DNA of 7,039 nt. Source: JAWOJF01 sp046481785 (GTDB lineage: Bacteria > Bacteroidota > Ignavibacteria > Ignavibacteriales > Ignavibacteriaceae). This document shows positions 1 through 6,370 of this stretch, piece after piece. The DNA is taken from positions 1-7,039 of the forward strand of contig JAWOJF010000120.1 of NCBI GenBank assembly GCA_046481785.1, written 5' to 3'. Position 1 is the first letter of the stretch. Each line of letters starts with the position of its first letter. The notes below the pieces were generated by a model, which was given only the letters and a program-made list of their open reading frames with translations, had not been told where the DNA came from and searched no databases. Both the position numbers and the translations under genes were made by a program.

Positions 1-23
1 TTCAAAACAGCCACCGCCCCGAT

Positions 24-41
24 GAGGCTGTCCCAAAAGTC
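24..41. mobile_element. possible insertion-sequence terminal repeat (IS1182-like end)
   Basis: The segment GAGGCTGTCCCAAAAGTC resembles the terminal inverted repeats of IS1182-type and related elements, whose ends commonly read GGCTGTCTCAAAAGTC on one strand. If this is a right-hand end, the element lies to the left, outside the window. A short open frame entering from the left edge stops at TGA 23-25, just before the repeat, as transposase genes often do, but only seven codons are visible. No matching opposite end occurs in the rest of the window and no transposase is present. The family assignment is from memory of such ends and is weak. Confidence 0.3.
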
Positions 42-159
42 AATATGAGTGAATATATTTTCATTTTTTTAATTAGCATGATTATTAAAGATTTTAATAT
101 CCTCCAAAGAGATTGTGTAAAAATTAAAGACCGGAATAAATATTAACCTTATTGATTAA

Positions 160-179
160 CCCCATGTTTTAACATGGGG
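160..179. repeat. short perfect palindrome (9-bp arms, 2-nt loop)
   Basis: CCCCATGTT (160-168) pairs perfectly with AACATGGGG (171-179). It lies about 90 bp past the end of the GH43 gene and 21 bp from a second, larger palindrome. Neither strand has a T-run directly after it, so it is not a standard intrinsic terminator. It could be one half of a REP-like composite repeat, or a stem that protects the 3' end of the operon mRNA. Confidence 0.6.
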
Positions 180-200
180 GAGCCTAAAGAACCATAACGG

Positions 201-242
201 GGGCTTTAGCCCTGAATTGTAGCTAATTCAGGGCTAAAGCCC
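201..242. repeat. long perfect inverted repeat (18-bp arms, 6-nt loop), REP-like
   Basis: The left arm at 201-218 (GGGCTTTAGCCCTGAATT) is the exact reverse complement of 225-242, with loop GTAGCT. Positions 200 and 243 can add a G-U pair. The motif GGGCTAAAGCCC is itself nearly palindromic, and a related CTAAAG occurs at 184-189. The repeat starts about 30 bp past the GH43 stop codon, so it would form a very stable stem at the 3' end of the operon transcript. It lacks a following T-run on either strand, which argues against a classical terminator. Its form fits a dispersed REP/BIME-type repeat; copy number in the genome cannot be judged from here. Confidence 0.7.
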
Positions 243-271
243 TGCATAATCTTTATTAACTATATTTCGGA

Positions 272-1987
272 TTAATTGGAATTAATTTCTCTATAAACTT
301 TATCATCCCCGGAATATTCAAACCAATTGTAATAAGCAGTATTATTGCTTTGCGTTCCAAGTGAGGTTGCATACATTGCATACATACACCCGACAAAACC
401 ACCTGCTGCCCTGGTACTTAAAAAGGCTGCATCAACATTATCTTTCAGAATTTTCCACTCGCCAGGACTAAATGAATATTTGAATGAGTAAACATTTTCA
501 TTTGCTTCAATCATCAGTAATAATTCTTTTTCAGCATCTTCTTTTTCAAGCTTCTGTGAAGTTAATAATTCCATCCGGCCGTCTGTATTTTCACCGGCAT
601 TTGATTTATATAATTGAAGAGCCGTCTGACTTCCTTCAAGTGATTTGCATAAATAGTAGAAATGATTTTCATTTTGAAAAACAATAAGTCCGGCTTTTTC
701 ATTTTCGTTTTGCGGTGTAAAGCTTAACGCCGCAGACGCTGAGCCCGTATGATGCTGCTGACGGCGTCCGATAAAAGCAGGGTTCATATTACCGGAAGCT
801 GTTTCCGGCTTTACATGCATTGATAAATATCCTGCCTTATTTTTCAGATCATACCATTTTTCACGCGGTGTTCTGAGAAACATCCAGTTTAAATCCAGTT
901 CTTCTGTATCAAAATTATCTTTAACAGTAAAATTACCGCTGTAAGGATAAGTATCTTTATCTTTTACAGCCGGAAGCGGGTAAGGATAATAATACTGAAC
1001 CGTTTCATTCCCTTTAAGAATAACGGGCCAGCCTTCTTCCCATTTTACAGGGGCTAAAAAAGTTTCCCTGCCGGTATTATAATATCCTTCCTCACCAGGT
1101 TCATAAGGCCTGCATCCCAGGAATACAGCCCACCACTCGCCAGGTTTTGATTCTACAAAATCTGCGTGGCCGGTAGAAGTAACAGGAAATTCCCTTTTAG
1201 GATCTAAATGTCTTTGAGTTAATATAGGATTGTTTTCATAGGAGCCATACGGTCCATTAACTTTTTTACTTCTAAAAACAACTTCAGAATGCTGATCAGA
1301 AGTGCCGCCTTCGGCAGCAATCATGTAGTAATAGCCGTCTTTTTTAAATATATGAGGTCCTTCTATCCACACTGGTTTTTTTGATATATCAGTACCGCCG
1401 TTGATAAGAATAGTTTCCCCGCCGGTTACCTTCATGTTCACCAAATCGAATTCATACATTCTTATTGTTCGATGGCCATCATAAAGGGGTTTATCATCCG
1501 GAGCTACACTGTTATACAGGATGTATGCCTTTCCGTCTTCATCAAAAAACATTGAAGGGTCTATCCCGTTTACCTCAGGAATCCATACAGGATCAGACCA
1601 CGGGCCTTCAGGCGACTTTGCAGTTACAACAAAGTTACCTCCCGCATCAACTAGTGTACATGTAACATAAAATAATCCATCGTGATACATTATAGCCGGG
1701 GCAAAAATACCGCGCGAAACACCGAGGCTGTCTAAATTCATCTGCTCAGGCCGGTTCATTACATATCCAATCAGCTTCCAGTTCACCAGATCCTTGCTGT
1801 GGTGAACCGGTATTCCCGGATAATAAGAGAAAGTAGAATTGACGAGATAGTAATCTTCACCAACTTTGCATATGCTGGGATCAGGATAAAAACCGGCTAA
1901 TATAGGATTAGTAAACCGGTTTACATCCTGTGAAAATGTGGTACTGACTAAACCACACAAAAGAATTGTAAAGAAAAACTTTTTCAT
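272..1987 (-). CDS. GH43 beta-xylosidase / alpha-L-arabinofuranosidase, exported
   Basis: Glycoside hydrolase family 43 enzyme of 571 residues, expected to release xylose or arabinose from the non-reducing ends of xylo-oligosaccharides. A signal peptide spans residues 1-20 (MKKFFFTILL..., ending FSQ); no lipobox is seen. The five-blade beta-propeller follows at about 26-340. The GH43 triad is visible: base Asp36 in GFYPDPSI, pKa-tuning Asp143 in GIDPSMF, and acid Glu209 in WIEGPHI. His274 in the GHAD motif is the conserved propeller-core histidine. Residues about 350-558 form the C-terminal beta-sandwich usual in GH43 beta-xylosidases; total length is normal for such two-domain members. I chose ATG 1987 because the signal peptide begins there; an in-frame ATG at 2083 would add 32 residues overlapping GH115 and bury the signal. 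The start sits one base after the GH115 stop, suggesting translational coupling. Family is certain; xylosidase versus arabinofuranosidase is not decidable by eye. Confidence 0.94.
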   Translation of the reverse strand: MKKFFFTILLCGLVSTTFSQDVNRFTNPILAGFYPDPSICKVGEDYYLVNSTFSYYPGIPVHHSKDLVNWKLIGYVMNRPEQMNLDSLGVSRGIFAPAIMYHDGLFYVTCTLVDAGGNFVVTAKSPEGPWSDPVWIPEVNGIDPSMFFDEDGKAYILYNSVAPDDKPLYDGHRTIRMYEFDLVNMKVTGGETILINGGTDISKKPVWIEGPHIFKKDGYYYMIAAEGGTSDQHSEVVFRSKKVNGPYGSYENNPILTQRHLDPKREFPVTSTGHADFVESKPGEWWAVFLGCRPYEPGEEGYYNTGRETFLAPVKWEEGWPVILKGNETVQYYYPYPLPAVKDKDTYPYSGNFTVKDNFDTEELDLNWMFLRTPREKWYDLKNKAGYLSMHVKPETASGNMNPAFIGRRQQHHTGSASAALSFTPQNENEKAGLIVFQNENHFYYLCKSLEGSQTALQLYKSNAGENTDGRMELLTSQKLEKEDAEKELLLMIEANENVYSFKYSFSPGEWKILKDNVDAAFLSTRAAGGFVGCMYAMYATSLGTQSNNTAYYNWFEYSGDDKVYREINSN

Positions 1988-1988
1988 A

Positions 1989-4919
1989 CTAATCCACTCT
2001 GCCGATATTAGTTTTAACAGCATTGTTAAAACTTTCCGGGGGTCCCAAATAACTTGGTTTAACCTCACCGGTTTCAATAACAATTTTCTGCAGAACTATA
2101 CCGCCATCAACCGCCCAGAATTTCAGAGTATGCTCACCGGCTTCTTTAATAGTATGCTTTGAAGTAATAGTTCTTATATTGTTGCTTACTGCATCATTCC
2201 ACCATTGCGGGTACTCCCAGTCAGGAATTGTATCTGCTTCATTTATATTAACAAACAGGGGTTCTTCATTATCAAAAGAAACTGCATAATGCAGGCCCTT
2301 GCCATTTTTAAAATTTAATGTTGGCGACAAATATGCTTTAACTGTAACTTCACCGGCTGTATTTAGATGCATTTTATATTCTAGCCTTGGTGAAGATTCA
2401 GAACCCGGCACTTGTTCAGGAGTAGTAGTGGGCAGAATTGTAACTCCTGAAAGTGTACGTCCGATGTTAGGAATCACTGTCCATGTAACATCTGATGAAT
2501 TAACAGCGTTCGAGAAATGTTCTGCTTCAATTGATACATAACCATTGCTCTCAATAAACCCGCTGATCTTCCCCGGTTCAGCAGCAGTATTATTAACTTC
2601 TGCCAAAACCATAACACTCTTTTCAGTTCCTGAAACAGTAATTGGGATCCGGTGTATCCCGGCAGGTGCATTCTGCCAGTCAATACTAACCCATAAACGC
2701 TCTTCGTCTTTTACTGTTCCTTCACTTTTATTTACTTTAACCCATGGCTCACCTGTTTTAACAGAGTATTTGAATGGGGTTTCTCCCCTGTTAAATATTT
2801 CAAGATAATAAGACTGCCTGTTATAAAGATCAAACCCGGGAAGTACAGCTTCGCTGCTATCTTCAGGCCACCATTTTAATGAGCCCTCAACAGCAATACC
2901 CATATCCGCATTACCGGGCAGACTTATTTCTTTAACTCCAGGCATTACATTTTCGGGTGGTTCCTGCCATGATGTATACCCGATATGAGTCTGATCCATC
3001 ATATGGTTCCATTTTCCGTCAGCAAGCTCGGTATTATAGTAATCAGTAATATCTGCATCTCTTTTGAACAGAGCTTTTGCTTTTTCTGCAAGTGCATTAG
3101 TTAGTGCTCTTCCCTGTTCTGCATACAAATGGTTTTTTGCCACAGTAACATATAATTCATTTAAGTTTGCACTGGCTTCCACAGGGTGAAGTACAAGCTG
3201 GTAAAATGCATCTTTATATTCAGCCGGTACAGAGTTATATATATTTCTTGCTTTTTCCTCAAGTGCTTTATATTCAGTTACAACTGTTTCAGCTTCCTGG
3301 TAATTAGCAAGACTGTAAGTCTCTGGTGATAACATCTCGGGTTTACGGCGCGAATTAAATTTAGTATAAGCAGCTATTATCTCACCGGCATCCTTTGCAT
3401 ATTTTTCACCGAACTGCTCCTCAGCCCAGTTTGTGTAGTATTCAGGAAGTTTTTCGGCAGTTATTGCTTCCGGATCCCAGGCGTAGTCAAGGAAAAATTC
3501 TATAGGAAACTCCATTGGCTTAAGGTCGCCAACATTGACAAGCCATATTTCTCTTGCACCGTATTCATATGCAAGATGCATCTGCTCCCATGTTCTTTCA
3601 ATCTGGTTGGTATTTATCCATTTGTAGTTCCGTGGACCGCCTACAAAATCATAATGATAATATATACCGTAACCGCCTTCATGAATTTTTTCACCTGCTT
3701 TAGGAAGTTTACGGATATTACCCCAGTTATCATCACATAAAAGGATTGTAACATCCTCAGGCACCCGCATGCCTTTATCATAATATTCCTGAACTTCTTT
3801 ATATAAAGCCCATACCTGCGGAACAGATTTAATATCTTTGCCTGTTACTTCTTTGATAATTTCTCTTTGGTCTTTTACTATTTTTTCAAGCAGTTCAACA
3901 TTAGCATCAGAGCTCATGGCTTCATCACCATCGCCGCGCATTGCCAGTGTTACAATGCTTTCATTGTCCCCCATTCTTTCAATGCCTTCTCTCCAGAATT
4001 TACGCAGGGTTTCTTCATTGGTTGCATAATTCCACGGGCCGGATCCATACCGCTGCCACTCTACATGCGCACGCATCATCGGCTCATGATGTGAAGTGCT
4101 GATTACAACTCCGTATTCATCTGCCAATACCGGGTTTACAGGATCATCATCATAAAAAGCCCTGCCCCACATTGCAGGCCACAAAAAATTACCTTTTAAC
4201 CGTAAGATAAGATCAAATACATGCTCATATAATTCATGGTTAAACTGAACTGTACCATACCTTGCCTGTGACCAGCCGGATAAAGCAGGAGCTTCATCAT
4301 TTATAAAAATTCCTCTGTACTTTACTTTAGGTTCTCCCATGGAATAGCGTCCGGGATTTATATAAATACTTTCCTGTTTCTTTGCGGGCACATCAGCCCA
4401 GAAATGCCATGGAGAAATACCAATACCGGTAGAAAGATCATATATACCGAAAATAGTGCCCCGTTTATCGCTCCCAGCAATAACAAGTGCACGGTCAACA
4501 CCTTCGGCGGGATTTTCAACTACTTCTATAACAAAAGTTTCCCACTTCCCTTTTATATCATCCACATTAATTTTTTTATCCTGTACAAGTTTATCTATAA
4601 GAGGACTTTTACCTAAAGTGCCAACAATTACAATCCCCTTTGCGGCAGGCATATTGTCAGTTATAAGTTCAGGCTTTGCACCGGTTACAGTTGTAATATC
4701 ATTTTGCAAATGCTTAAGTACTCTTATAACTCCGGGATAATCTTGTGTACTTGCCAATAAAGGAGCAGACAATCCTGCTTCAGAAAGAACAAATTTTCCT
4801 TCTCCCTTTTCAGCAGAAACGTATGATAATTTTCCGTTTGCATAGGTAATACCAGCAATAAAAAAACAAAGTATAAAAAGTTTTAAGGCTGCATGTCTAA
4901 AACTTATTCTTCTTCTCAT
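1989..4919 (-). CDS. GH115 xylan alpha-1,2-glucuronidase, exported
   Basis: A 976-residue GH115 enzyme, the family that removes (4-O-methyl)-D-glucuronic acid from internal and terminal xylose units of xylan. A signal peptide covers about 1-27 (basic MRRR, hydrophobic core, cleavage likely after ITYA). Then come an N-terminal domain (about 30-190), a TIM-barrel catalytic domain (about 195-480), a helical domain (about 490-650) and C-terminal beta-sandwiches; GYVSIEAEHFS at about 793-803 begins the GH115 C-terminal domain. Residues matching the active site described for Bacteroides thetaiotaomicron BtGH115A are seen: Asp208, Trp251, His277, Arg328 and Asp332 in MRGDGD, Tyr373-Lys374-Glu375, Asp396 and Asn398 in CDDNWGN, and His422. 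From Arg328 on, numbering agrees with BtGH115A as I recall it. Two positions differ from my recollection of the family: Thr164 (usually Glu) and Phe425 (usually Tyr). The leader is weak and A-rich (CGGGAAAAAATATT before ATG). The stop TAG lies one base before the GH43 start. Family assignment is very secure. Confidence 0.97.
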   Translation of the reverse strand: MRRRISFRHAALKLFILCFFIAGITYANGKLSYVSAEKGEGKFVLSEAGLSAPLLASTQDYPGVIRVLKHLQNDITTVTGAKPELITDNMPAAKGIVIVGTLGKSPLIDKLVQDKKINVDDIKGKWETFVIEVVENPAEGVDRALVIAGSDKRGTIFGIYDLSTGIGISPWHFWADVPAKKQESIYINPGRYSMGEPKVKYRGIFINDEAPALSGWSQARYGTVQFNHELYEHVFDLILRLKGNFLWPAMWGRAFYDDDPVNPVLADEYGVVISTSHHEPMMRAHVEWQRYGSGPWNYATNEETLRKFWREGIERMGDNESIVTLAMRGDGDEAMSSDANVELLEKIVKDQREIIKEVTGKDIKSVPQVWALYKEVQEYYDKGMRVPEDVTILLCDDNWGNIRKLPKAGEKIHEGGYGIYYHYDFVGGPRNYKWINTNQIERTWEQMHLAYEYGAREIWLVNVGDLKPMEFPIEFFLDYAWDPEAITAEKLPEYYTNWAEEQFGEKYAKDAGEIIAAYTKFNSRRKPEMLSPETYSLANYQEAETVVTEYKALEEKARNIYNSVPAEYKDAFYQLVLHPVEASANLNELYVTVAKNHLYAEQGRALTNALAEKAKALFKRDADITDYYNTELADGKWNHMMDQTHIGYTSWQEPPENVMPGVKEISLPGNADMGIAVEGSLKWWPEDSSEAVLPGFDLYNRQSYYLEIFNRGETPFKYSVKTGEPWVKVNKSEGTVKDEERLWVSIDWQNAPAGIHRIPITVSGTEKSVMVLAEVNNTAAEPGKISGFIESNGYVSIEAEHFSNAVNSSDVTWTVIPNIGRTLSGVTILPTTTPEQVPGSESSPRLEYKMHLNTAGEVTVKAYLSPTLNFKNGKGLHYAVSFDNEEPLFVNINEADTIPDWEYPQWWNDAVSNNIRTITSKHTIKEAGEHTLKFWAVDGGIVLQKIVIETGEVKPSYLGPPESFNNAVKTNIGRVD

Positions 4920-4968
4920 AATATTTTTTCCCGTAATATTTAATTTTACTTTACGCTGCTATATAAAA

Positions 4969-4999
4969 CAGATCTATGTTCGCAACACATAGAGTACAA
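4969..4999 (-). promoter_or_regulatory. possible Bacteroidota-type promoter for GH115-GH43
   Basis: On the minus strand a TTG (4999-4997) is followed after 20 nt by TAGATCTG (4976-4969). This resembles the Bacteroidota sigma-ABfr pattern, TTG then 19-21 nt then TAnnTTTG, with one mismatch in the -7 element. Transcription would start around 4962, giving a leader of about 43 nt before the GH115 ATG. In AT-rich DNA such matches arise by chance, so this is tentative; GH115 may simply be read through from GH8. Confidence 0.25.
4973..4993. promoter_or_regulatory. inverted repeat in the GH8-GH115 gap, possible operator
   Basis: TCTATGT (4973-4979) and ACATAGA (4987-4993) are perfect inverted copies separated by 7 nt (TCGCAAC). 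The site lies in the longest gap of the operon and overlaps the possible -7 element, as expected of an operator for a dimeric regulator. As RNA, the weak 7-bp stem is followed on the minus strand by TCTGTTTTATA, so it could instead be a poor attenuator or a processing site between GH8 and GH115. Sequence alone does not distinguish these. Confidence 0.35.
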
Positions 5000-5019
5000 T
5001 TCGCAAAGGACATCATCTT

Positions 5020-6321
5020 TTATTTTTCAAAGTCATAAATTTTAAAATTACCGCTAACCTGAAGCATAGCAAACATATACAGCATACCATCATAATAACG
5101 ATATGTTCCTGAGGGTGCGGAAAGATCCCACAATTCCTGAACAAATTCTTTCCGGTTTTCAATGGTTGAAGCAATAGCCGCTGTTGCATTCATTGCCACA
5201 AGGCCGGTATTATGTTCATCAGATAATTTTTCCCCATCCAGAGTATAGAGTCCGCCATATGTTTTAATACCTTCCTTATAGAAGAAGTTGAGAAGCCGGT
5301 TAGACTGTTCAACAGCCCAATTGTCTTTTGCAAACCAGACATAGTCAACGGCCACATTCATAGCTACACGCCAGGCATCATATTGGAAATTATCATTTCC
5401 ACCCCCCCAGGGGCTATAAGGTGTACCATCAAAATGGGCATAATCCGGTGAGAGGCCTGTAACAGGATGAGCAGCTCTTTTTAGAAATGCCCTGCTTGTA
5501 TCAGCGGCATCCTTCCAGAATTGATTATTTTTATCCGCCCACATAGCCCATAATTCATAAAAATGGGGAGTATGATAGGAAGGATCGGTAAAATAAGCCG
5601 CCTGAATCTCCGGGACAAAAACAACTTTCTTTTCCGTTGTATTAAACATATTTACTATTGTCCCCTCTTTAAATGAGGCACGTTCTTCCGGGTTTGCAAA
5701 CCTGAATTTATCAGCAATATTTTCAGGGTCTTTACTAATCATTGCATCTAATATTATCTGAGCTTCATTTCTGTAATTAAAGATCCCTTCACCGTCTCCC
5801 CATCTGGCTGAAGCAAAAAAGAGTGACATAACAAACCATTCCTCACCATCAGAAGCAGAAGTGGAATCTATAAGTTCTCCATTTGTTTTAAGCTGCCATG
5901 CAAAATAATTTTTTGCAGGCCCCTCTTTGTGCTGCATATATGTTTTAACCCATTTCCACATACGGTCAAATTCTTCTTTCTTGTCCATTTGTACAGCTAT
6001 CATCATACCATATGACACCCCCTCGCTGCGCACATCATCATGTAAAACATCTTCAATATATGCCATATCATCACCAGCAGGATAATACAAGCGCTGAGTG
6101 CTGTCATCTCCATGAAAATACATATTAAAAACAGAATCAATCCTGTTTTTTACATCAGATTCATTTACTCCCAGAAGCTCAGAAAAAAGATTTGAATACT
6201 TAGCCGAGGTATCTGCTGCTACTTTCTCTTCTTCTGTACAGCCATATACAAGTATAAGAAGGAAAAATGAAAGTATAATAAGGCCGGAAGAGTAATTTCT
6301 TTTTATGAAATAATACTGCAT
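5020..6321 (-). CDS. GH8 reducing-end xylose-releasing exo-oligoxylanase (Rex), lipoprotein
   Basis: A 433-residue GH8 (alpha/alpha)6-barrel enzyme. Rex enzymes (EC 3.2.1.156) remove single xyloses from the reducing end of xylo-oligosaccharides by inversion. The N-terminus is a lipoprotein signal: basic KRN, hydrophobic stretch 13-24, lipobox LVYGC with Cys28. TEEEK follows, an acidic signature linked to surface display in Bacteroidota. Catalytic candidates are acid Glu100 in RSEGVSYGMM, Asp158 in SASDGEEW and base Asp315 in YDAWRVAMN. The 58-residue Glu100-Asp158 spacing equals Glu70-Asp128 of Bacillus halodurans Rex as I recall it. His370 in DEHNTGLVAMNA lies about where Rex enzymes carry the His that binds the reducing-end sugar. 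GH8 also contains endoglucanases and chitosanases; the motifs and the GH115/GH43 neighbours favour Rex. The start is supported by the signal peptide and an A-rich leader (GGGGCAAAAAAA before ATG). A G7 tract encodes the WGGGN region. Confidence 0.9.
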   Translation of the reverse strand: MQYYFIKRNYSSGLIILSFFLLILVYGCTEEEKVAADTSAKYSNLFSELLGVNESDVKNRIDSVFNMYFHGDDSTQRLYYPAGDDMAYIEDVLHDDVRSEGVSYGMMIAVQMDKKEEFDRMWKWVKTYMQHKEGPAKNYFAWQLKTNGELIDSTSASDGEEWFVMSLFFASARWGDGEGIFNYRNEAQIILDAMISKDPENIADKFRFANPEERASFKEGTIVNMFNTTEKKVVFVPEIQAAYFTDPSYHTPHFYELWAMWADKNNQFWKDAADTSRAFLKRAAHPVTGLSPDYAHFDGTPYSPWGGGNDNFQYDAWRVAMNVAVDYVWFAKDNWAVEQSNRLLNFFYKEGIKTYGGLYTLDGEKLSDEHNTGLVAMNATAAIASTIENRKEFVQELWDLSAPSGTYRYYDGMLYMFAMLQVSGNFKIYDFEK

Positions 6322-6370
6322 TTTTTTTGCCCCGTTTTATATTTTTTTGGATCTAAATAATCCCAAATAT
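6322..6370 (-). other. deacetylase-GH8 intergenic spacer
   Basis: The 49-bp spacer is AT-rich. An imperfect hairpin (6346-6352 with 6360-6367, one bulged base) lies shortly after the deacetylase stop, but on the minus strand it is followed by A residues rather than T residues, so it should not terminate transcription. The A-rich tract directly before the GH8 ATG is typical of Bacteroidota translation starts. Cotranscription of the two genes is likely. Confidence 0.5.

Noticed and set aside
160..242. Intrinsic (rho-independent) terminator for the operon
   Set aside because: The stems are strong, but neither strand shows a T-run directly after either hairpin. They were annotated as repeats instead.
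1988..2083. An upstream in-frame ATG (2083) that would extend GH43 by 32 residues into GH115
   Set aside because: The extension has no signal-peptide character and would bury a clear one (MKKFFFTILL...). The shorter start sits neatly one base after the GH115 stop.
2299..2808. Small plus-strand open frames opposite GH115, and similar ones opposite GH43 and elsewhere in GH115
   Set aside because: They lie wholly antisense to well-conserved enzyme genes, have no recognisable domain, and their composition follows from the opposite coding strand.
5401..5408. G7 tract within the GH8 gene as a phase-variation site
   Set aside because: Seven G are few for efficient slippage, and the tract simply encodes part of a Trp-Gly-Gly-Gly stretch. 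The frame is intact.
5020..6321. GH8 and CE4 as a chitosan/chitin or cellulose-synthesis pair
   Set aside because: The Glu100-Asp158 spacing and the YDAWR and His370 regions fit Rex, and GH115 acts only on glucuronoxylan. No cellulose synthase or chitinase gene is present.
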